Shown here one piece after another: positions 6,635 through 11,897 of a stretch of DNA of 11,897 bases. Under the pieces are notes generated by a model that made no database searches, was not told where the DNA came from, and was given only the letters and a program-made list of their open reading frames with translations. How positions within the stretch are numbered: position 1 is the stretch's first letter; each line of letters starts with the position of its first letter. The stretch comes from CAZEZY01 sp964516635 (lineage in GTDB: Bacteria; Pseudomonadota; Gammaproteobacteria; Burkholderiales; Burkholderiaceae_C), in NCBI GenBank assembly GCA_964516635.1, contig CAZEZY010000074.1:1-11897 (forward strand). The letters are read 5' to 3'. The translations under genes were made by a program, and so were the position numbers.

Positions 6635-7245
6635 GATGTCTGCCCTCCAGTGGAGGCGACTTTGGCCGCTTTTTCGGATTGAGCTATGTCTTTGGCGAGC
6701 ATTTCGGTTTCACTGGGCCCCGTGTGATCCAGGGGATCCGGCCCACCGGCAAAGAGAAAATTCAGTCGTTTGACCAGTTCAGAAAGGCCCTGCAGCCCCA
6801 GCAGAATGAACCCCACCGGAATCAGCAGGTAGGCAGGCCAGCGGATCAGGCCACCCGCGTTGGACGACATCTCGCCACCTTGCCAGGCGCGCTCGAAAAC
6901 GGGCCAGCCCATATTCGCCATCATGTAGGACAGAGGCAACAGGAACACCACGATACCGATCACGTCGATCCAGTTGCGCGTGCGCGCCGACAGTCGGCTC
7001 GAGACCACGTCAATGCGGACATGTGCATTCCGCAGGAAGGCATACCCCCCGCCCAGCAGAAAGACGGCCCCAAACAGATACCACTGGATTTCCAGAAAGG
7101 CATTCGAACTTATGCTGAACGCATAGCGACTGATGGCGTTGCCTGCGCTGATGAGGGTCGCGGCCAGGATGAACCACATCACCAGCTTGCCGATGGCGCC
7201 ATTCATGGCGTCCACTGCGCGCGAAAAAAGCAGGAGGAATTTCAT
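6631..7245 (-). CDS. dctQ: TRAP transporter small permease subunit (DctQ)
   Basis: The 204-residue inner-membrane protein has the four-helix DctQ layout: helices near residues 18-42, 50-72, 90-112 and 135-158. Family cues are NAISRYAFSISSNAFLEIQWYLFGAVFLLGGGYAFLRNAHVRIDVV, where the E-x-Q-W-Y and N-x-H-V-R-I-D segments are typical. It pairs with DctM to form the membrane half of the transporter. A hydrophilic cytoplasmic tail follows (about 165-204). ATG 7245 has AGGGA 7 nt upstream. Its end overlaps dctM by 4 nt, so the two are translationally coupled. A terminator-like hairpin lies between it and dctP upstream. Confidence 0.93.
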   Translation of the reverse strand: MKFLLLFSRAVDAMNGAIGKLVMWFILAATLISAGNAISRYAFSISSNAFLEIQWYLFGAVFLLGGGYAFLRNAHVRIDVVSSRLSARTRNWIDVIGIVVFLLPLSYMMANMGWPVFERAWQGGEMSSNAGGLIRWPAYLLIPVGFILLGLQGLSELVKRLNFLFAGGPDPLDHTGPSETEMLAKDIAQSEKAAKVASTGGQTS

Positions 7246-7324
7246 AGCAGCATCCCTGCACAGACGGGACAGGTCCGTGATTCAAGAAAAGGCAAAGGGT
7301 TCGTGTGATCTCCACCGATAACAA

Positions 7325-7350
7325 AACGCCCCGCGGGCAAGCGGGGCGTT
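7325..7350 (-). terminator. Strong stem-loop between dctP and dctQ (terminator or attenuator)
   Basis: A perfect 10-bp stem, AACGCCCCGC / GCGGGGCGTT, with a 6-nt loop begins about 20 nt after the dctP stop. On minus it is followed by TTTTGTT, giving an intrinsic-terminator shape with an interrupted T-run. It sits inside the presumed dctPQM operon, so it probably lowers read-through or protects dctP mRNA from 3' decay. That would make the binding protein more abundant than the permease. Confidence 0.75.
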
Positions 7351-7370
7351 GATTGCCTGTCGACGGCCGA

Positions 7371-8456
7371 TTACAGGCGAGCGGCCTGCATGTAGCTGTC
7401 GAAACGCGCTTCGGTGAAGCGGAACCACAGGTTGGCGTCGCGGCGGTAAGCAGAGTAGTCGTCGTAGATCTTCTTCCAGCGAGGGTTGGTGTCGCTCAGT
7501 TCCTTGTACAGCTCGTTGGAAGCGCGGAAGGCAGCATCCATCACCGAACGCGGGAAGGCCTCCAGCTTCGTGCCACCGGCGACCAGGCGTTTGAGAGCCT
7601 GTGGGTTGCGCACATCGTACATGGCTTGCATCGTGGTATGGGCATGAGAGGCTGCCGCTGTCACGATGGCCTTGTACTCAGGCGACAGTGCGTTGTAGGC
7701 CGTCTTGTTGATGTACAGGTCGAGCTGGGCGCCACCTTCCCACCAGCCGGGGTAGTAATAGAAGGGCGCCACACGATTGAAGCCCAGCTTCTCGTCGTCG
7801 TACGGACCCACCCATTCCACGGCGTCGATGGTGCCACGCTCCAGGGCCTGGTAGATTTCGCCGCCGGGGATCATCTGGGGAACCGCACCCAGTTTGCTCA
7901 TCACCTTGCCGGCGAAGCCGCCAACCCGGAATTTCAGACCCTGCAGGTCGGCTGGCGACTTGATTTCCTTGCGGTACCAGCCACCCATCTGGGCACCGGT
8001 GTTGCCCATCGGGAAGTTGACGATGTTGTAGGCGTCGTAGAACTCACGGAACAGCTTCAAGCCATTGCCGTCGTAGTACCAGGCGGTGAGCTGGCGGCTG
8101 TTCAGACCGAAGGGGATGGCCGTGCCCATGGCGAAAGTATCGTCAACACCAAAGAAGTAATAGGGGGCTGTGTGGACACACTCGACCGTGCCAGCCTTCA
8201 CGCCATCGACCATACCGGCGATGGGAGGCATCAGTTCACCACCCGGGTGCACCGAGATCTGGAAACGACCGCCAGTGGCGTCGGACACGGTCTTGGCAAA
8301 CACCTCTGCAGCGCCATAAATGGTATCCAGAGCTTTGGGAAAGCTGGATGCCAGACGCCAGCGCACAGCGGCCTGAGCGCTGACGATGGCGGGGGCGGCA
8401 CCTGCAGCCAGCACACCGGCCAGACCAGCGTTTTTCATCAATGAGCGACGATCCAT
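7371..8456 (-). CDS. dctP: TRAP transporter substrate-binding protein (DctP; FcbT1/TakP-like)
   Basis: The 361-residue precursor starts MDRRSLMKNAGLAGVLAAG with an RR pair, hydrophobic core and A-x-A site (VSAQA, cleavage near residue 29), so it looks Tat-exported to the periplasm. The mature part has the TRAP receptor pattern: WRLASSFPKALDTIYGAAEVF, HPGGELMPP, GNTGAQMGGWY, DLQGLKFRVGG (R177, the arginine that grips the substrate carboxylate in the family), and DAVEWVGPYDDEKLGF (E214-W215). These segments match the group containing TakP (2-oxo acids) and the lactate-binding TTHA0766, as well as proteins labelled mannitol/chloroaromatic, so a small organic acid is the likely ligand. ATG 8456 has GGAG 6 nt away from the start codon. 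It is the first gene of dctPQM and lies 147 nt downstream of dxs on the same strand. Confidence 0.93.
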   Translation of the reverse strand: MDRRSLMKNAGLAGVLAAGAAPAIVSAQAAVRWRLASSFPKALDTIYGAAEVFAKTVSDATGGRFQISVHPGGELMPPIAGMVDGVKAGTVECVHTAPYYFFGVDDTFAMGTAIPFGLNSRQLTAWYYDGNGLKLFREFYDAYNIVNFPMGNTGAQMGGWYRKEIKSPADLQGLKFRVGGFAGKVMSKLGAVPQMIPGGEIYQALERGTIDAVEWVGPYDDEKLGFNRVAPFYYYPGWWEGGAQLDLYINKTAYNALSPEYKAIVTAAASHAHTTMQAMYDVRNPQALKRLVAGGTKLEAFPRSVMDAAFRASNELYKELSDTNPRWKKIYDDYSAYRRDANLWFRFTEARFDSYMQAARL

Positions 8457-8526
8457 GTTTGACTCCGTTTGATTGGTTATGAATGACCACAAAGCCAGCA
8501 ACCGTGCCAACCCTGTGGGCACCGGC

Positions 8527-8532
8527 ATTGTA
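8527..8532 (-). promoter_or_regulatory. Candidate -10 box upstream of dctP
   Basis: On minus, TACAAT (one mismatch to TATAAT) lies about 70 nt before the dctP start codon in the 147-nt gap after dxs. No good -35 hexamer is at the right distance; a T6 run and CTGACA are nearby but misplaced. It suggests a separate dctP promoter, possibly needing an activator, but could be chance. Confidence 0.25.
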
Positions 8533-8603
8533 GGCTTCGTGTCAGGTAAAAAACGGTCGTGTTAACCCTGATAAAGGGTCCAGAACGCGTGAAAAAAAAT
8601 CAA

Positions 8604-10499
8604 TCAGCCGTGATCGGTATTCACAACTTTCAGGGGAACTGTCTGCCCCACTTCGTCGGCAAAGCGGCGGCGGATGGCATTGACGATGCCTGCCGTGTCA
8701 AGCCCCAGCATTGACAGCAGCTTGCCCGGATCGCCATGCTCGATGAATCGATCAGGCAGTCCCAGCGTCAGAACGGGCATGGCGATGCCCTGGGCTTGCA
8801 GACACTCCAGAACCGCTGTACCCGCCCCACCCGCCACCGCGCCTTCTTCCAGCGTGACGAGCGCGCCGTGGGAACGGGCCAAGGACAGGACCAGGGCTTC
8901 ATCCAGCGGCTTGGCCCAGCGCATGTTGGCCACGGTGGCGTCGAGCATGTCGCCTGCCTCCAGCGCCGGATACAGCAGCGTGCCAAAGGCCAGAATGGCC
9001 ACGCCACGCCCCTGGCGCCGAACCTCACCCTGGCCGTACGGCAGTCCCTTCACATCGGCTGGCAAGGGCGTCCCCACCCCGCTCCCCCTGGGGTACCGCA
9101 CCGCAACCGGGTGATTTTGCTCGAAAGCGGTGGACAGCAATCGGTAGCATTCGGCTTCGTCGGCCGGGCAGGCCATGGCCATGTTGGGAATGCAGCGAAC
9201 GAACGGGATGTCATAGGCACCCGCGTGGGTGGGCCCATCGGCCCCCACAATCCCGGCACGATCCAGCGCAAACACCACCGGCAGGTTCTGCAGGGCCACG
9301 TCGTGAACGAGTTGATCGTAGGCGCGCTGCAGGAAAGTGGAATAGATGGCAACCACCGGTTTGAGGCCTTCACAGGCCATGCCGGCCGCAAAAGTCACGG
9401 CGTGCTGCTCGGCGATGCCCACGTCGTGGTAACGGGTGGGAAAGCGCCGGTGGAATTCCACCATCCCGGAACCTTCGCGCATGGCCGGGGTGATACCCAC
9501 CAGCCTCGGGTCGTGCTCGGCCATGTCGCAAAGCCACTGGCCAAACACCTGGCTGAAGGTGGGCCGGGGCGGCTGAGCGGGTTTCTGCAAACCGATGCTG
9601 GGGTCGAACTTGCCGGGTCCGTGGTATGCAATCGGGTCCGCCTCGGCCAGCTTGTAGCCCTGGCCTTTGCGAGTGACCACATGCAGGAACTGAGGCCCCT
9701 CGAGATCGCGGATGTTTTCCAGCGTGGGAATCAGCGAGTCGAGATCGTGGCCGTCTATGGGGCCGATGTAATTGAAGCCGAACTTTTCAAACAGGGTGGC
9801 CGGCACCACCATGCCCTTGGCGTGCTCCTCGAAACGCTTGGCCAGCTCGAAGAGGGGCGGCGCCACGCTCAGCACCTGCTTGACCATCTGTTTGGCGGCC
9901 GCGTAAAAACGCCCGCTCATGAGTTGCGCCAGGTACCGGTTGAGTGCCCCCACCGGCGGGCTGATGGACATGTCGTTGTCGTTCAGGATCACCAGCAGAC
10001 GGGCATCCGACACCCCGGCGTTGTTGAGTGCCTCGAAGGCCATGCCTGCCGTCATGGCGCCATCGCCGATCACGGCAATCGAATGACGGCTGTCGCCCTT
10101 CAGCTGGGCGGCCATGGCCATGCCCAATGCCGCCGAAATGCTGGTGGACGAATGGGCCGTGCCAAAGGTGTCGAATTCGCTCTCGGTACGCACCGGAAAA
10201 CCGCTGATGCCACCCAGCTGACGCAAGGAGTGCATGCGGTTCTTGCGACCCGTGAGGATCTTGTGGGGGTAGGTCTGGTGCCCGACATCCCAGACGATCC
10301 GGTCGACCGGGGTGTTGAAAACATAGTGAAGGGCCACCGTGAGCTCTACCGTGCCGAGGTTCGAGCTGAGGTGTCCGCCGGTTCGGGCCACACTGTGCAG
10401 CAGGAATTCGCGCAGTTCGTCGGCCAGCGGTTTGAGCTGGGAACGGCCCAGCCGCCGCAGATCGGCGGGCGTCTGGATGGTATCGAGCAAACCTGTCAT
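8604..10499 (-). CDS. dxs: 1-deoxy-D-xylulose-5-phosphate synthase
   Basis: The 631-residue thiamine-diphosphate enzyme condenses pyruvate with glyceraldehyde 3-phosphate to DXP, the entry step of the MEP isoprenoid route and a source for thiamine and pyridoxal. Visible landmarks are [19 protein letters not shown] (H43), [16 protein letters not shown] (70-85), the GDG...N cofactor-metal motif ([18 protein letters not shown] at 145-162 with N175), YHGPGKFDP, and in the second half [16 protein letters not shown] (catalytic Glu), [21 protein letters not shown] and RYPRGSG. All are intact and the length is normal. ATG 10499 (MTGLLDTI) is chosen: AAAGGA lies 10 nt upstream of it, but only 1 nt before the alternative ATG at 10508. 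It follows ispA by 35 nt. A T8 run follows shortly after the stop, without a convincing stem. Confidence 0.98.
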   Translation of the reverse strand: MTGLLDTIQTPADLRRLGRSQLKPLADELREFLLHSVARTGGHLSSNLGTVELTVALHYVFNTPVDRIVWDVGHQTYPHKILTGRKNRMHSLRQLGGISGFPVRTESEFDTFGTAHSSTSISAALGMAMAAQLKGDSRHSIAVIGDGAMTAGMAFEALNNAGVSDARLLVILNDNDMSISPPVGALNRYLAQLMSGRFYAAAKQMVKQVLSVAPPLFELAKRFEEHAKGMVVPATLFEKFGFNYIGPIDGHDLDSLIPTLENIRDLEGPQFLHVVTRKGQGYKLAEADPIAYHGPGKFDPSIGLQKPAQPPRPTFSQVFGQWLCDMAEHDPRLVGITPAMREGSGMVEFHRRFPTRYHDVGIAEQHAVTFAAGMACEGLKPVVAIYSTFLQRAYDQLVHDVALQNLPVVFALDRAGIVGADGPTHAGAYDIPFVRCIPNMAMACPADEAECYRLLSTAFEQNHPVAVRYPRGSGVGTPLPADVKGLPYGQGEVRRQGRGVAILAFGTLLYPALEAGDMLDATVANMRWAKPLDEALVLSLARSHGALVTLEEGAVAGGAGTAVLECLQAQGIAMPVLTLGLPDRFIEHGDPGKLLSMLGLDTAGIVNAIRRRFADEVGQTVPLKVVNTDHG

Positions 10500-10534
10500 G
10501 TCGAACATTTCCTTTGGCGACCGTGTCACCGGGT

Positions 10535-11446
10535 TCAGTGGGTGCGACCGACCACCCAGTCGGCCAGGTGGCGCAAGCCGTCGGGCCGGTGCAACCGGGC
10601 ACGATCCAGGGCCTCGTGAGCCTGTCGCAACAGGATGGCCGCGTAATCACGGGCCCCATCGAGACCCAGCAGCGATACGAAAGTGGGCTTGTCGGCAGCG
10701 GCATCCTTGCCGGCCGTCTTGCCCAGCGTGGACGAATCGGCCACCACATCGAGCACATCGTCCACCACCTGAAAGGCCAGGCCCAGGGATTGCCCGTAAT
10801 CCCGCAACGCGCTCATGGATTCCGGCGAGGCCCCCGCAACGGCAGCCCCCATCGTGACGCTGGCCAGCAGCAGTGCACCGGTTTTGCGGCGGTGCATGTC
10901 TTCCAGTTCGGCCTGGGACAACACCTTGCCCACGCCGGCCAGATCGATGGCCTGCCCGCCAGCCATACCGGCATACCCGGACGCGACCGCCAGTTGGCGA
11001 CCCAGTGCAATGGCCACCTCGGCCGGCCGGATGTGGAACAGGAGTTCGAAAGCAAGGGCCTGCAAAGCGTCGCCAGCAAGCAGTGCCTGAGCCTCCCCAT
11101 AGCGGACGTGCACCGTGGGTTTGCCGCGACGCAGGACATCGTTGTCCATGCAAGGCAGATCGTCATGGACCAGCGAATACGCATGGATGAGTTCGACGGC
11201 ACAGGCAGCCCTGAGCGTGGCGTCGGCCTGCGCCATCTCGGCCCTGCCGGCAACGGCTTCGGCCGTGGCACAGACCAGCAGCGGCCGCAGACGTTTGCCA
11301 CCATCGAGCACGGCGTAGCGCATGGCGTCGCCCAGCCCGGCAGGGCCGTGATCGGGCACCCAGGCATCCAGCGAGGCCTCCACCGTGTGGAGGGTCTGGT
11401 TCACCCATTTCGCAAACCCTTCGGTACCCGTTGACAAACCGGTCAT
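10535..11446 (-). CDS. ispA: Farnesyl diphosphate synthase (short-chain polyprenyl synthase)
   Basis: The 303-residue protein is an all-helical trans-prenyltransferase that adds isopentenyl diphosphate to DMAPP and GPP. It has DGGKRLRP (48-55), the first Asp-rich motif [10 protein letters not shown] (94-103) followed by LRRGKPTVH, the KTGALL segment (188-193), and the second Asp-rich motif QVVDDVLDV (226-234). The two-residue insert in the first motif and Tyr90 five positions before it are the bacterial FPP synthase pattern, so C15 is the expected product. ATG 11446 overlaps the xseB stop in ATGA, showing coupling. Together with dxs downstream it forms an isoprenoid pair. Confidence 0.96.
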   Translation of the reverse strand: MTGLSTGTEGFAKWVNQTLHTVEASLDAWVPDHGPAGLGDAMRYAVLDGGKRLRPLLVCATAEAVAGRAEMAQADATLRAACAVELIHAYSLVHDDLPCMDNDVLRRGKPTVHVRYGEAQALLAGDALQALAFELLFHIRPAEVAIALGRQLAVASGYAGMAGGQAIDLAGVGKVLSQAELEDMHRRKTGALLLASVTMGAAVAGASPESMSALRDYGQSLGLAFQVVDDVLDVVADSSTLGKTAGKDAAADKPTFVSLLGLDGARDYAAILLRQAHEALDRARLHRPDGLRHLADWVVGRTH

Positions 11447-11688
11447 GCGCCCTCCACCCAGGGCCGGGCGCTGCCGTTTTCCATGACTTGGATCTGCTGC
11501 TCCACGGCATCGAGTCGCGCCCGGCAGAAAGCCAGCAGGTCTGCACCCCGCTGGTACTGAGACAGCAGATCGTCGAGCGGCAACTGACCGGCTTCGAGCC
11601 GGGCCACGAGAGATTCGAGTTCCTGCACGGCCGCTTCGTAGCTGACCGGGGTGCCGCCCCCCTGGCCAGACGCTTGATTTTTTTTCAT
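11443..11688 (-). CDS. xseB: Exodeoxyribonuclease VII small subunit
   Basis: The 81-residue protein has the family core [27 protein letters not shown] and [24 protein letters not shown], two helices that form a coiled hairpin. Several copies bind each XseA large subunit to make the enzyme that cuts single-stranded DNA from both ends. A Gly/Gln-rich N-terminal stretch (about residues 5-13) is probably flexible. The start is uncertain: ATG 11688 (MKKNQASGQ) gives a normal length, while an in-frame ATG at 11709 adds seven residues. Neither has a clear Shine-Dalgarno. It heads the xseB-ispA-dxs run and overlaps ispA by 4 nt, as often seen in proteobacteria. Confidence 0.93.
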   Translation of the reverse strand: MKKNQASGQGGGTPVSYEAAVQELESLVARLEAGQLPLDDLLSQYQRGADLLAFCRARLDAVEQQIQVMENGSARPWVEGA

Positions 11689-11714
11689 GGATGAAGGAGT
11701 CGGGACCATGCGCC

Positions 11715-11772
11715 ATTTTAAGGTAGGGGGTGCTCTGGCTTTGGAGCGGACGCTCCAACCCCGGGGTACAAT
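11715..11772. promoter_or_regulatory. Divergent promoter region with an 18-bp dyad
   Basis: A minus-strand -10-like TAAAAT (11720-11715) for xseB and a plus-strand -10-like TACAAT (11767-11772) flank a perfect inverted repeat, TTGGAGCG-GA-CGCTCCAA (11741-11758). The minus -10 would place a start of transcription near the upstream xseB ATG, giving a very short or absent leader. TTGGAG could act as a plus-strand -35 at a long 20-bp spacing, the kind of geometry MerR-type regulators correct. The dyad is a plausible operator shared by both directions; no regulator gene is in the window. Confidence 0.45.
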
Positions 11773-11778
11773 CGCCGT

Positions 11779-11891
11779 CCCTTTTCAACTCGATGGGAGT
11801 TGTTCCACCCTTCCCGCGCTGATTCGTTCACTCGTCTCATGAAAGCGCTTCCCTGCCCCTTCATAGGGGGAGTCTTTAGGTCAGGATCATC
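11779..11891 (+). other. Possible structured 5' leader before the next plus-strand gene
   Basis: If TACAAT at 11767 is used, the transcript has a leader of roughly 110 nt. Potential hairpins are CAACTC/GAGTTG (11786-11802), a longer-range GCGCT (11816-11820) with AGCGC (11844-11848), and CCCCT-TCAT-AGGGG (11856-11869). I recognise no known riboswitch class. A 44-codon frame (11708-11842) and an open frame from ATG 11839 also cross it, so the true gene start is uncertain. Confidence 0.3.
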
Positions 11892-11897
11892 ATGTCT
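11892..11897 (+). CDS. Possible first two codons of the next gene (cut by the window end)
   Basis: ATGTCT lies at the very end, preceded by AGG 6 nt upstream. A downstream gene diverging from xseB is expected here, but six bases give no identity. The in-frame open ATG at 11839 is a rival start in another frame. Confidence 0.3.

Noticed and set aside
10500..10508. ATG 10508 as dxs start
   Set aside because: The AAAGGA site is only 1 nt away from it, too close for initiation; ATG 10499 has a workable 10-nt spacing.
8736..10619. A 627-codon open frame on plus across dxs
   Set aside because: Despite its length it is the mirror of a complete DXS with every catalytic motif; the His/Gly/Arg-rich translation is typical of an antisense shadow.
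1..11897. Mobile element, prophage, toxin-antitoxin or defence island
   Set aside because: No transposase, integrase, terminal repeats, att-like repeats or known defence domains were seen; the genes are housekeeping or transport.

Overview
The window looks like chromosomal housekeeping DNA from a GC-rich (roughly 60% by eye) betaproteobacterium, most likely Burkholderiales and probably close to the Comamonadaceae. This rests on the protein style, the tightly packed genes, the cluster of small exonuclease VII subunit, farnesyl diphosphate synthase and DXS, and the next-door TRAP transporter of the FcbT/TakP type. I see no insertion sequence, prophage, CRISPR array, rRNA or tRNA. Nearly all of the DNA is coding.

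Layout, left to right. (1) The 3' end of argA (N-acetylglutamate synthase) runs on + and converges, with a 17-bp overlap, on an uncharacterised ATP-grasp ligase on -. Upstream of the ligase, after a clean Rho-independent terminator, is a small Ala/Pro-rich lipoprotein gene on -. (2) A ribosome-linked pair lies on -: a JmjC/cupin protein of the RoxA/YcfD type (ribosomal protein L16 arginine hydroxylase) and a small unknown gene overlapping it by 8 nt. Only 15 bp away, divergent on +, is a SlyD-like FKBP prolyl isomerase. (3) A long - strand run follows, in transcription order: xseB, ispA, dxs, then dctP, dctQ, dctM, then dut. xseB/ispA and dctQ/dctM overlap by 4 nt (ATGA). ispA to dxs is 35 nt and dctM to dut is 20 nt. 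A strong stem-loop with a T-rich tail sits between dctP and dctQ. (4) The right edge is a divergent regulatory region with an 18-bp dyad, candidate -10 boxes on both strands, and a structured leader before an ATG 6 nt from the window end.

How the genes fit together: dxs makes 1-deoxy-D-xylulose 5-phosphate from pyruvate and glyceraldehyde 3-phosphate, and ispA makes farnesyl diphosphate, so both serve isoprenoid synthesis. xseB and dut serve DNA repair and nucleotide-pool cleaning. The TRAP system takes up an organic acid; its binding protein resembles those for 2-oxo or 2-hydroxy acids, so a pyruvate-type substrate next to a pyruvate-consuming enzyme is a tempting but untested idea. I did not find convincing evidence of a new biological system. 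The least explained items are the ATP-grasp enzyme, the small gene coupled to roxA, and the long DctM with its acidic tail.
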